A DNA stretch of 5,904 nucleotides from a bacterium BMS3Bbin07 (lineage in GTDB: Bacteria; Nitrospirota; Thermodesulfovibrionia; Thermodesulfovibrionales; JdFR-85). This document shows positions 1-5,397 of this stretch, piece by piece. How positions within the stretch are numbered: position 1 is the stretch's first letter; each line of letters starts with the position of its first letter. The stretch lies in assembly GCA_002898135.1 (NCBI GenBank), contig BDTQ01000279.1, positions 1-5,904 of the forward strand, in the 5' to 3' direction. The translations under genes and the position numbers were made by a program. The notes beneath the pieces were generated by a model that was not told the DNA's origin, searched no databases, and saw nothing but the letters and a program-made list of their open reading frames with translations.

Positions 1-323
1 CTCAGTATACTGAAGATATTGACAATGGTTATCTCTTTGAAATTTGTCTGCGAGAGTGTATTTTCATGTCCGGTCATCTTGGTCCCCATCCATGTGGCAA
101 AGCTGTAAATGGGAATGATGGTAAAAGGGTTTGTTACAAAAGCGCCTGCAAGTGTTACCAGTTTGTTCAGCCTTAAAATGGAGGCAAGGGCTATGGCCAT
201 CAGGGTGTGAAGCCCGAGAAAAGGTGAAATCCCGATAAAAATCCCCACTGCAAAGGCAAGGGCGATCTTCCTGGGTGTCTCCTTGACACTGAATAGTATT
301 CTTAACCTGTCACTGAAAGACAA
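1..323 (-). CDS. DUF2062 membrane protein, N-terminal part (runs off the window)
   Basis: This is a partial gene; about 107 codons are visible and its 3' end lies beyond base 1. The translation starts MSFSDRLRILF and continues into a segment with KIALAFAVGIFIGISPFLG, then LHTLMAIALASILRLNK and a conserved-looking FVTNPFTIIPIY, followed by ATWMG. The pattern of a hydrophobic GxFIGxxPxxG helix, a second helix ending in RLNK, and an NP-containing third segment is the hallmark of DUF2062, a family of small inner-membrane proteins of unknown function. The start is inferred. The frame opens after a TAA inside the end of thiL, and the first plausible initiator is TTG at 323-321, preceded 11 nt upstream by GGAAGG (340-335). 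It overlaps the thiL stop by 14 nt, which suggests translational coupling with thiL. No biochemical role can be read from the sequence. The family call is good and the exact start is moderate. Confidence 0.8.
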   Translation of the reverse strand, partial: MSFSDRLRILFSVKETPRKIALAFAVGIFIGISPFLGLHTLMAIALASILRLNKLVTLAGAFVTNPFTIIPIYSFATWMGTKMTGHENTLSQTNFKEITIVNIFSIL

Positions 324-1299
324 AGTGCTGGTATCCTTCCGGTCTTATTTCTTCCTCAGAACCATCCCTTCTGACAATATATAAGCCCCTGTCTGTTATC
401 TCTCCTATCTCCGTAAACATGGAGAGCGGCTCTCCGGATGTAAATAGCTGCTGATAATCCTCCCCTCCGGAGGTTATGAATCCGTAGGGGGCCATTCCAA
501 GGAAGGTGGAAACCTCCATGAGGGCGTCTGTTACAGGTATCTTCTCTTCGTAAAGTCTTACGCCAACAGAACTCTCCCGGCAGAGCCTTGTAAGGTCAAG
601 GAAAAGTCCGTCACTTATATCAATCATGGAGGTTATATATTCCAGGTATTCAGAGACCCCGCATGCTTCAGGCAGAAGAAACCGCTTCAGTACCGGTTTT
701 ACACTCTCCCATCTCAGTGAGAGGTGCAGCTCTTCACCTCTTTCCAGGTTTACAGAACGGCCGAGTCTCTTAAGGAGTTCCAGTCCGCATGATGCTTCTC
801 CAACAGGGCCTGAGAGATAAACCTTATCTCCCACAGAGGCGCCTGACCTTCTGATAACCCTCTTTTCCGCCATGCCCGAAATTGTGAGTGAGACGGTGAA
901 GGAGGATAGGCTTCCTGTAATATCTCCTCCTACCATATCCAGTCCATACCTCTTTAACCCGTCTGAAATGCCTTCAAGAAAGCTGTCAAGAAAGGACTTT
1001 TCAGTATCAGGAGGGAGCGTCATGCTCAGAAGAGACCACTTCGGTCTTCCTCCCATTGCAAATATATCGCTTACATTGGAGGAGATGAGTTTGAAGCCAA
1101 TCTGATAAGGTGTAACGAGGGTGAGGTCAAAGTGTATCCCCTCGGTCATGGTATCAGTACTTATAAGCAGTGTATGGCCCTGAATGTCCAGGGCTGCTGC
1201 ATCATCACCTATGCCGACGATTACGTCCTCGGAGCTGGAAGCAAAACGTTTCCTCAGCCCTTCCAATATTTCAAGCTCACCGGCGTCTCCAAGTTTCAT
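310..1299 (-). CDS. thiL: Thiamine-monophosphate kinase ThiL
   Basis: ThiL phosphorylates thiamine monophosphate with ATP to thiamine pyrophosphate, the last step of cofactor synthesis in the cytoplasm. The 329-residue product has the usual family length and the PurM/AIR-synthase-like motifs in order: GIGDDAA (29-35), STDTMTEGIHF (47-57), NVSDIFAMGG (75-84), GGDITG (124-129), YLSGPVGEA (161-169), IDISDGL (226-232) and SGGEDYQQLF (277-286). The Asp clusters at 32-33, 49, 78, 126, 227/230 and 281 correspond to the Mg-nucleotide and substrate site known in this family; no key residue appears lost. The ATG start fits the family N-terminus (LGDAGELEIL). Its ribosome binding site is poor, however: A8 followed by GAG directly abuts the ATG. 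It lies 48 nt after lon, behind a perfect inverted repeat, and is overlapped at its end by the DUF2062 gene. It probably belongs to the same operon, and the thiamine link to its neighbours is not obvious. Confidence 0.96.
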   Translation of the reverse strand: MKLGDAGELEILEGLRKRFASSSEDVIVGIGDDAAALDIQGHTLLISTDTMTEGIHFDLTLVTPYQIGFKLISSNVSDIFAMGGRPKWSLLSMTLPPDTEKSFLDSFLEGISDGLKRYGLDMVGGDITGSLSSFTVSLTISGMAEKRVIRRSGASVGDKVYLSGPVGEASCGLELLKRLGRSVNLERGEELHLSLRWESVKPVLKRFLLPEACGVSEYLEYITSMIDISDGLFLDLTRLCRESSVGVRLYEEKIPVTDALMEVSTFLGMAPYGFITSGGEDYQQLFTSGEPLSMFTEIGEITDRGLYIVRRDGSEEEIRPEGYQHFVFQ

Positions 1300-1311
1300 C
1301 TCTTTTTTTTC

Positions 1312-1351
1312 GTAATTATTCAGAGCACTCTTATTGAGTCTGAATAATTAC
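1312..1351 (-). repeat. Perfect 13-bp inverted repeat at the lon-thiL junction
   Basis: The arms GTAATTATTCAGA (1351-1339, minus strand) and TCTGAATAATTAC (1324-1312) are exact reverse complements separated by 14 nt. The loop contains a minor ACTC/GAGT pairing. The lon stop codon TAA lies in the first arm. The hairpin is AT-rich (3 GC pairs of 13) and is flanked on both sides by A8 runs (1366-1359 and 1310-1303). In the direction of lon transcription it is not followed by a U tract, so it does not look like a standard intrinsic terminator. It could protect or process the mRNA, modulate thiL initiation (its 3' arm ends 12 nt before the thiL ATG), bind a regulator as DNA, or stimulate frameshifting at the lon end. 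Confidence 0.8.
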
Positions 1352-3843
1352 TTCTTTCTTTTTTTTGCCGTAGCCGTCTTTGTCTTTCCGGTTGCAGCTG
1401 TTTTTCTTTTTTTGATCGCTGTAATCTTTGTCTTTCCGGTTGTGACAGGCTTTCTGGTTGCAACAGCCTTTGTTTTCCTGGCTGTCGTGGTCTTTCTCTT
1501 TGGCTTTAAAGCAACCTTAAGCACATCATCTACCTTGTCAACAAAAATTACCTCCACATTCTTCTTCACATATTTGGGGATATCTTCAAGGTCATTCTCG
1601 TTTCTCTTGGGTATGATCACCTTGGGTATCCCCATCCTTTTGGCTGCAAGAATCTTCTCCTTGAGCCCACCGATCGGCAGCACACGTCCCCTGAGGGTCA
1701 CCTCTCCGGTCATGGCGATCTTTTTATCCACAGGTCTGCCGGTAAAGGCAGATGCTATGGCCACTGCCATCGTGATACCGGCAGAAGGTCCGTCCTTTGG
1801 GATTGCTCCGGCAGGTACATGGATATGGATGTCGGTCTTTGAGAAGATGTCCTCTTTTATTCCCAATGTTTTTGCCCGTGAACGGATATAGCTCAGTGCA
1901 GCATGGGCGGATTCCTTCATTACATCGCCTAACTGACCGGTGAGCGTCAGGTTGCCCCTGCCCTTCATGGTTGTTGCCTCAACATATATTATGTCACCAC
2001 CGGATTCCGTCCATGCTAGGCCTGTGGATACACCGATCTCGTCTTTTTCCATCTCCTCCTCGGGAAGAAATTTTGGCGCTCCGAGCAATTTATGAAGGTT
2101 CCTTGCCGTTATGATAAACTTCTTCTTCTTGCCCTCGGCAATCTGTTTGGCTACCTTTCTGCAGAGATTAGCGATCTCCCTCTCAAGGTTCCTCACCCCT
2201 GCCTCGCGCGTGTACTGGGAGATCAGGAGCCTGAGACCGGAATCCGTGACATTCAATATCTGTTCAGTAATGCCGTGTTCATCAAGCTGCTTGGGGATGA
2301 GGTAGTTTATGGCAATCCCCAGTTTCTCCTCTTCCGTATAACCACTCAGATAAATAATCTCCATCCTGTCTCTTAAAGGACCCGGGATGGTATCCATCAT
2401 ATTCCCCGTAGTTATAAACATGACGTTTGAGAGGTCAAAGGGGACACCGAGATAGTGATCCACAAAGGAATTATTCTGCTCGGGGTCCAGGACCTCAAGC
2501 AGCGCCGATGAAGGATCTCCACGGAAATCCGTTCCTATCTTGTCGATCTCGTCAAGCATAAATACAGGATTATTGGTTCCGGCCTGTTTGATGCCCTGGA
2601 TAATCCGTCCGGGAAGGGCACCTACATAGGTGCGTCTGTGTCCCCTGATCTCGGCCTCGTCCCTTACACCACCGAGGGACATCCTTACGAATTCCCTGCC
2701 GAGGCTTCTTGCTATTGAGCGGCCAAGTGAGGTCTTTCCAACTCCTGGCGGGCCGATAAAGCAGAGGATAGGTCCCTTCATCTTTGCCTTCAGCTTCCTC
2801 ACACTCAGATACTCAAGTATACGTTCCTTTACCTTTTCAAGGTCATAATGGTCTTCATCAAGGACCTTTTTGGCCGCCTTGATGTCCAGGATGTCCTTTG
2901 TTGATTTGCTCCAGGGTACTTCAACCAGCCAGTCGAGATAAGTCCTGACAGTGGCTGCCTCTGCGCTGTCGGGGTGCATCTTCTCAAGCCTCTTGAGCTG
3001 TTTCTCGGCCTCTTTCAGTACCTTTTCAGGCATCCTGGCCTCTTCTATCTTCTTCCTGAACTCGTTTATCTCTTCTGCCCTCTCATCTATCTCGCCCAGT
3101 TCCCGCTGTATTGCCTTCAGCTGTTCCCTGAGAAAATACTCCCTCTGGGTCTTGTCTATCTCCCCCCTTGCCTCAGTCTGGATCTTCTGCTGTACAAGGA
3201 GGAGTTCTATCTCCCTGCCCAGTATCTCACTGACACGTTTAAGTCTCAGTACCGGGTCTGATATCTCAAGGATTTCCTGGGCCTGCTCGGTCTTCAGCCC
3301 GAGGTTTGATGCCACAAGGTCGGCAAGCCTCCCAGGATCATCGAGGTTCTCGATTACCACCATGATATCAGGCAGTATGGTCTTGCCCAGAGAGACCGAC
3401 TTGTCAAGCTGCTCCTTGACCGTCCTCATCAGGGCCTCTATCTCTATGGTCATTTCAGCGGGTTTTGTGTCCTCTATCTTTTCAATTGTTGCCTCCAGGT
3501 AATTGTCCTTAACCTTCATATCCAGCACCTTGGCCTTTGAGAGCCCCTGGACAAGTATCTTTACCCTGCCGTCAGGGAGTTTGAGCATTCTCATTATGAG
3601 CCCTACGGTCCCCGCCCTGTGAAGGTCCTCAGGCAAGGGGTTTTCAACACTCAGGTCTTTCTGGGTCAGGAGCAGTACCATCCTGTTTGTATTAAGAGAG
3701 TGGTCAATAGACTTGATGGACATCTCTCTCCCCACGAAGAGGGGTATTATCATGTAAGGAAAGACAACAATATCCCTTACAGGCAGAACGGGTAAGGTAT
3801 CGGGAATCTCAATCTCTTTTTCGTCTTTTATCGGATCAACCAT
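1348..3843 (-). CDS. lon: ATP-dependent Lon protease (LonA type) with a basic repetitive C-terminal tail
   Basis: Lon is a cytoplasmic homohexameric AAA+ serine protease that unfolds and degrades damaged and regulatory proteins. The 831-residue product has the N-terminal LON substrate-binding domain (about 15-205, beginning [13 protein letters not shown]), a helical charged segment (about 205-310), and the AAA+ module. That module carries Walker A GPPGVGKT (364-371), Walker B VFMLDEID (427-434), a sensor-1-type Asn at 481, RDRMEII (491-497) and sensor-2 region EAGVRNLER (547-555). The protease domain carries the catalytic Ser in KDGPSAG (S687) and Lys in GGLKEK (K730), 43 residues apart as in E. 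coli (S679/K722). Residues ~781-831 form an extra Lys/Arg/Thr/Ala-rich tail not present in the 784-residue E. coli enzyme. The ATG is supported by AAGGAG 5 nt upstream; hsp20 ends 2 nt before it, so coupling is likely. The final codons sit on an A8 run beside a hairpin. Confidence 0.98.
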   Translation of the reverse strand: MVDPIKDEKEIEIPDTLPVLPVRDIVVFPYMIIPLFVGREMSIKSIDHSLNTNRMVLLLTQKDLSVENPLPEDLHRAGTVGLIMRMLKLPDGRVKILVQGLSKAKVLDMKVKDNYLEATIEKIEDTKPAEMTIEIEALMRTVKEQLDKSVSLGKTILPDIMVVIENLDDPGRLADLVASNLGLKTEQAQEILEISDPVLRLKRVSEILGREIELLLVQQKIQTEARGEIDKTQREYFLREQLKAIQRELGEIDERAEEINEFRKKIEEARMPEKVLKEAEKQLKRLEKMHPDSAEAATVRTYLDWLVEVPWSKSTKDILDIKAAKKVLDEDHYDLEKVKERILEYLSVRKLKAKMKGPILCFIGPPGVGKTSLGRSIARSLGREFVRMSLGGVRDEAEIRGHRRTYVGALPGRIIQGIKQAGTNNPVFMLDEIDKIGTDFRGDPSSALLEVLDPEQNNSFVDHYLGVPFDLSNVMFITTGNMMDTIPGPLRDRMEIIYLSGYTEEEKLGIAINYLIPKQLDEHGITEQILNVTDSGLRLLISQYTREAGVRNLEREIANLCRKVAKQIAEGKKKKFIITARNLHKLLGAPKFLPEEEMEKDEIGVSTGLAWTESGGDIIYVEATTMKGRGNLTLTGQLGDVMKESAHAALSYIRSRAKTLGIKEDIFSKTDIHIHVPAGAIPKDGPSAGITMAVAIASAFTGRPVDKKIAMTGEVTLRGRVLPIGGLKEKILAAKRMGIPKVIIPKRNENDLEDIPKYVKKNVEVIFVDKVDDVLKVALKPKRKTTTARKTKAVATRKPVTTGKTKITAIKKRKTAATGKTKTATAKKRKK
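1377..1442 (-). repeat. Direct repeat inside the lon tail (48-bp period)
   Basis: The 18-base plus-strand string TCTTTGTCTTTCCGGTTG occurs exactly at 1377-1394 and again at 1425-1442, a 48-base (16-codon) offset. It encodes the two TGKTK blocks of the Lon C-terminus (residues 802-806 and 818-822). The flanking DNA is only partly similar, so this looks like an older in-frame tandem duplication that has diverged. A third, more degenerate block ([10 protein letters not shown], from residue 789) lies just upstream in the protein. Confidence 0.85.
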
Positions 3844-3845
3844 GA

Positions 3846-4220
3846 TTACTCCTTTTCAATTTTTATTTTATAAACCCTGTCTTTCGGTTTAGGCAGAGTC
3901 ACTGTAAGTACACCGTCAGAGTATGTAGCCCTGCCATCTGCCGGATTGACCGGTACCGGTATGGGGAGAATCCTCCTGAAACTATCAAACTCTCTCTCCA
4001 TGCAGATGTATATACCAGACCTTTCACTAATGGGTTCTCTTTTCATGCCCTCAATTATAAGCAAGTTGTGATAAACCTTAATCAGCACATCTTCTGTTTC
4101 TATACCAGGCAGGTCTATGACAAAGACAACAGCATTTTTGTTTTCATAGATATCTACAGGAGGATAGTCCTTCCCGGTCCCGGTCTTTAAATAGAAAACC
4201 TCTTTGAGGAGATATTCCAT
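3846..4220 (-). CDS. Small heat-shock protein, Hsp20/alpha-crystallin family
   Basis: Hsp20 proteins are ATP-independent holdases that bind unfolding proteins and hand them to refolding or degrading machines. The 124-residue product is almost all alpha-crystallin domain. It begins [21 protein letters not shown] (20-40) and runs through the LLIIEG strand (53-58), the [14 protein letters not shown] segment (75-88) and the diagnostic [14 protein letters not shown] (98-111, A-x-x-x-x-G-V-L). It ends with an IKI (119-121) that matches the family's C-terminal I-x-I anchor. The N-terminal arm is short (about 19 residues). The gene starts 6 nt after the galU stop and in the same reading frame. There is no recognisable Shine-Dalgarno motif before its ATG, so translation probably depends on ribosomes arriving from galU. 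lon follows 2 nt later. This placement makes a chaperone-protease pair likely. The family is clear, but which paralog (ibpA/hspA type) cannot be decided, so no symbol is given. Confidence 0.94.
   Translation of the reverse strand: MEYLLKEVFYLKTGTGKDYPPVDIYENKNAVVFVIDLPGIETEDVLIKVYHNLLIIEGMKREPISERSGIYICMEREFDSFRRILPIPVPVNPADGRATYSDGVLTVTLPKPKDRVYKIKIEKE
3849..3854 (-). promoter_or_regulatory. Ribosome binding site of lon overlapping the hsp20 3' end
   Basis: AAGGAG (3854-3849) lies 5 nt before the lon ATG. It is formed by the last two sense codons of hsp20 (AAG GAG), and the hsp20 TAA fills most of the spacer. This fixes the lon start and suggests tight coupling of the two stress genes. Confidence 0.85.
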
Positions 4221-4226
4221 GGCAAT

Positions 4227-5117
4227 TTACTTTTGCTTGTCTTCTTTTCTTATCTTCTCTGCAACCTGAAGAATATATTCCCTGAACTTTTCAGCAACAT
4301 TGGAGCTCTTCAATGCAAGATCGACAGTTGCCTTCAGGAATCCGAACTTGTCACCGGCATCATATCTTTTACCCCTGAAGACATAACCGTAGACAGACCT
4401 TTTCTTAAGGAGTATCTGCAGGGCGTCGGTGAGCTGATATTCTCCCCCCCTGCCTGGCTTCATGGTTTCAAGTATCTTGAAAATATCAGGTGTAAGGATG
4501 TATCTGCCTATTATGGCGAGATTGCTTGGCGCGTCTTCAGGTCTTGGTTTTTCAACAAAGTTCGTTATCCTGTAAAGGTCTTTACCCTCCACCGTCCCCT
4601 CGATAACTCCGTATCTGTGTATTTCCTCCCTTGGCACCTCTTCAAGCGCCACAATTGGGCAGTCAAGTTCTTCATAGAGGTTTATCATGGTCTTCAGTAA
4701 TGGTTCATGAGGGTCTATAATGTCGTCACTCAGAAGCACGGCAACGGGTTCATTCTTCACAAAGGGTTTTGCCCTGAGTATGGCGTGCCCGAGACCGAGA
4801 GGCCTACCCTGGCGTATATATGCAAAGTCAACGTTACTTAACCTGTTTATCATCTCCAGGAGTTTCTTCTTGCCCTTTTGCTTCAGGTCTTCTTCAAGTT
4901 CATACACAGTGTCAAAGTGGTCCTCAATACTCCTCTTGTGTCTGCCGGTGACAATTATGAACTCATTTATGCCGCACGCCTGCGCCTCTTCTACAGCATA
5001 CTGTATCATCGGTTTATCCACAATAGGAAGCATTTCCTTGGGAGATGCCTTTGTGGCCGGTAAGAACCTCGTTCCGAGTCCTGCAGCCGGAAGTAATGCC
5101 TTCATAACTGGGCGCAT
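4227..5117 (-). CDS. galU: UTP-glucose-1-phosphate uridylyltransferase GalU
   Basis: GalU makes UDP-glucose from glucose-1-phosphate and UTP in the cytoplasm, feeding cell-envelope polysaccharide, LPS core and trehalose or galactose routes. The 296-residue length is normal for the family. The nucleotide-binding signature AAGLGTRFLPATK (11-23) is followed by PKEMLPIVDKP (26-36). Next come GRHKRSIEDHFD (58-69), the RQGRPLGLGHA loop (102-112), LSDDII (129-134) with the metal-binding-type Asp, NFVEKP (186-191) and GRGGEYQLTDA (222-232). Near the end is KRYDAGDKFGFLKA, typical of bacterial GalU and distinct from RmlA glucose-1-phosphate thymidylyltransferases. The ATG at 5117 is chosen over the internal Met5 because GGAGG (5126-5122) lies 4 nt upstream. 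It is the first gene after a 280-nt gap with a promoter, so it probably heads the operon with hsp20 and lon. Confidence 0.97.
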   Translation of the reverse strand: MRPVMKALLPAAGLGTRFLPATKASPKEMLPIVDKPMIQYAVEEAQACGINEFIIVTGRHKRSIEDHFDTVYELEEDLKQKGKKKLLEMINRLSNVDFAYIRQGRPLGLGHAILRAKPFVKNEPVAVLLSDDIIDPHEPLLKTMINLYEELDCPIVALEEVPREEIHRYGVIEGTVEGKDLYRITNFVEKPRPEDAPSNLAIIGRYILTPDIFKILETMKPGRGGEYQLTDALQILLKKRSVYGYVFRGKRYDAGDKFGFLKATVDLALKSSNVAEKFREYILQVAEKIRKEDKQK

Positions 5118-5121
5118 ATTT

Positions 5122-5126
5122 CCTCC
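5122..5126 (-). promoter_or_regulatory. Strong ribosome binding site of galU
   Basis: GGAGG is separated by AAAT from the ATG at 5117. It decides the start in favour of MRPVMKA rather than the second Met four codons later. Confidence 0.85.
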
Positions 5127-5170
5127 ATTATTTCCTGAATGTAGTGTTTTAACTGTCTAAAAATTCTATA

Positions 5171-5245
5171 TTAACCGGAGACACCGGGATGAAATAGATT
5201 CATCACAACCTTTGTCGGTCTGCTTGCCGCCTGTTTCAAGTCCAT
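5171..5245 (-). CDS. Possible 24-residue small ORF in the galU leader
   Basis: A short frame from ATG (5245-5243) to TAA (5173-5171) lies wholly within the inferred 5' leader of the galU transcript. It would encode a 24-residue basic peptide starting MDLKQAASRPTK and ending NLFHPGVSG. An AGAGAG stretch sits 1-2 nt before the ATG, a weak and too-close Shine-Dalgarno; AGGAA lies further upstream. I do not recognise the peptide. It ends about 50 nt before the galU ATG, so it could act as a leader peptide or be chance. A frame of 25 codons is expected by chance fairly often, so confidence is low. Confidence 0.22.
   Translation of the reverse strand: MDLKQAASRPTKVVMNLFHPGVSG
5175..5204 (-). other. 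Two adjacent small hairpins in the galU leader
   Basis: Reading the minus strand, GATGAA-TCTAT-TTCATC (5204-5188; 6-bp stem, 5-nt loop) is followed without a gap by CCGG-TGTCT-CCGG (5187-5175; 4-bp stem, 5-nt loop). A U-rich stretch, GAATTTTTAG, follows about 8 nt later. Both stems are short. They fall within the last codons of the candidate small ORF, so they may be incidental or part of a leader control element. Confidence 0.3.
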
Positions 5246-5288
5246 GTCTCTCTGTTTGTTCCTGCATTCTGCTGGAGATTTAGTTTAT

Positions 5289-5328
5289 ATTATAACAAAA
5301 TGGGGGCTTAACTATCCATGCAGTCAAG
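5289..5328 (-). promoter_or_regulatory. Promoter for galU-hsp20-lon: extended -10 with overlapping heat-shock-like element
   Basis: A consensus -10 TATAAT (5294-5289) is preceded by TGT, giving the extended -10 TGTTATAAT (5297-5289). TGGATA (5318-5313), 18 nt upstream, is a 4/6 match to a sigma-70 -35 box. Overlapping it are CTTGACT (5328-5322) and CCCCATTT (5305-5298), separated by 16 nt. These resemble the sigma-32 consensus (CTTGAA and CCCCATnT), though the spacing is long. Transcription would start near 5282, giving a leader of about 165 nt before galU. The housekeeping element is the stronger call; the heat-shock reading is suggested by the downstream hsp20 and lon genes. Confidence 0.6.
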
Positions 5329-5358
5329 AGCCTTCAGGAAGAGTCTGCCTTTCAATTT

Positions 5359-5390
5359 GAAGATTAAAAGATGGGGACTCCGGCCGGACC
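5359..5390 (-). terminator. Weak terminator-like element after argJ
   Basis: Just after the argJ stop the minus strand carries GGTCCGGCCGGAGTCC (5390-5375), containing the perfect palindrome TCCGGCCGGA. About 4 nt later comes CTTTTAATCTTC (5370-5359). The RNA stem is short and interrupted (3 bp plus 2 bp across a bulge) and the U tract is broken. This is at best a weak intrinsic terminator separating argJ from the galU operon. Confidence 0.3.
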
Positions 5391-5397
5391 TGCCCTC

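Noticed and set aside
1323..1340. GCACTC-TTATT-GAGT within the lon-thiL inverted repeat, reminiscent of the HrcA CIRCE operator.
   Set aside because: CIRCE needs TTAGCACTC-N9-GAGTGCTAA. Here the arms are incomplete, the spacing is 5 rather than 9, and the site follows rather than precedes the stress genes.
1334..1891. Plus-strand open frame of 185 codons whose start is extremely rich in Phe, Val, Leu and Ala and resembles membrane segments.
   Set aside because: It lies wholly antisense to the conserved lon gene. The Phe/Val/Leu richness is the complement of the Lys- and Ala/Thr-rich codons of the Lon tail. There is no family resemblance.
2951..3502. Long Ser-rich plus-strand open frame.
   Set aside because: It is antisense to the highly conserved Lon N-terminal and central regions and has low-complexity Ser/Phe/Ile composition typical of a shadow frame.
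4233..5160. Several plus-strand frames across galU.
   Set aside because: They mirror galU codons and show no recognisable domain; galU itself is complete and has a strong ribosome binding site.
5155..5172. TATAGAAT near galU as a second promoter -10.
   Set aside because: The best -35 at proper spacing (TTCATC) matches only 3 of 6 positions, and the upstream extended -10 is far better.
5235..5241. CTTGAA in the galU leader as a possible sigma-32 -35 box.
   Set aside because: No CCCCAT-like -10 lies 13-16 nt downstream; the sequence there is GACCGACA-like.
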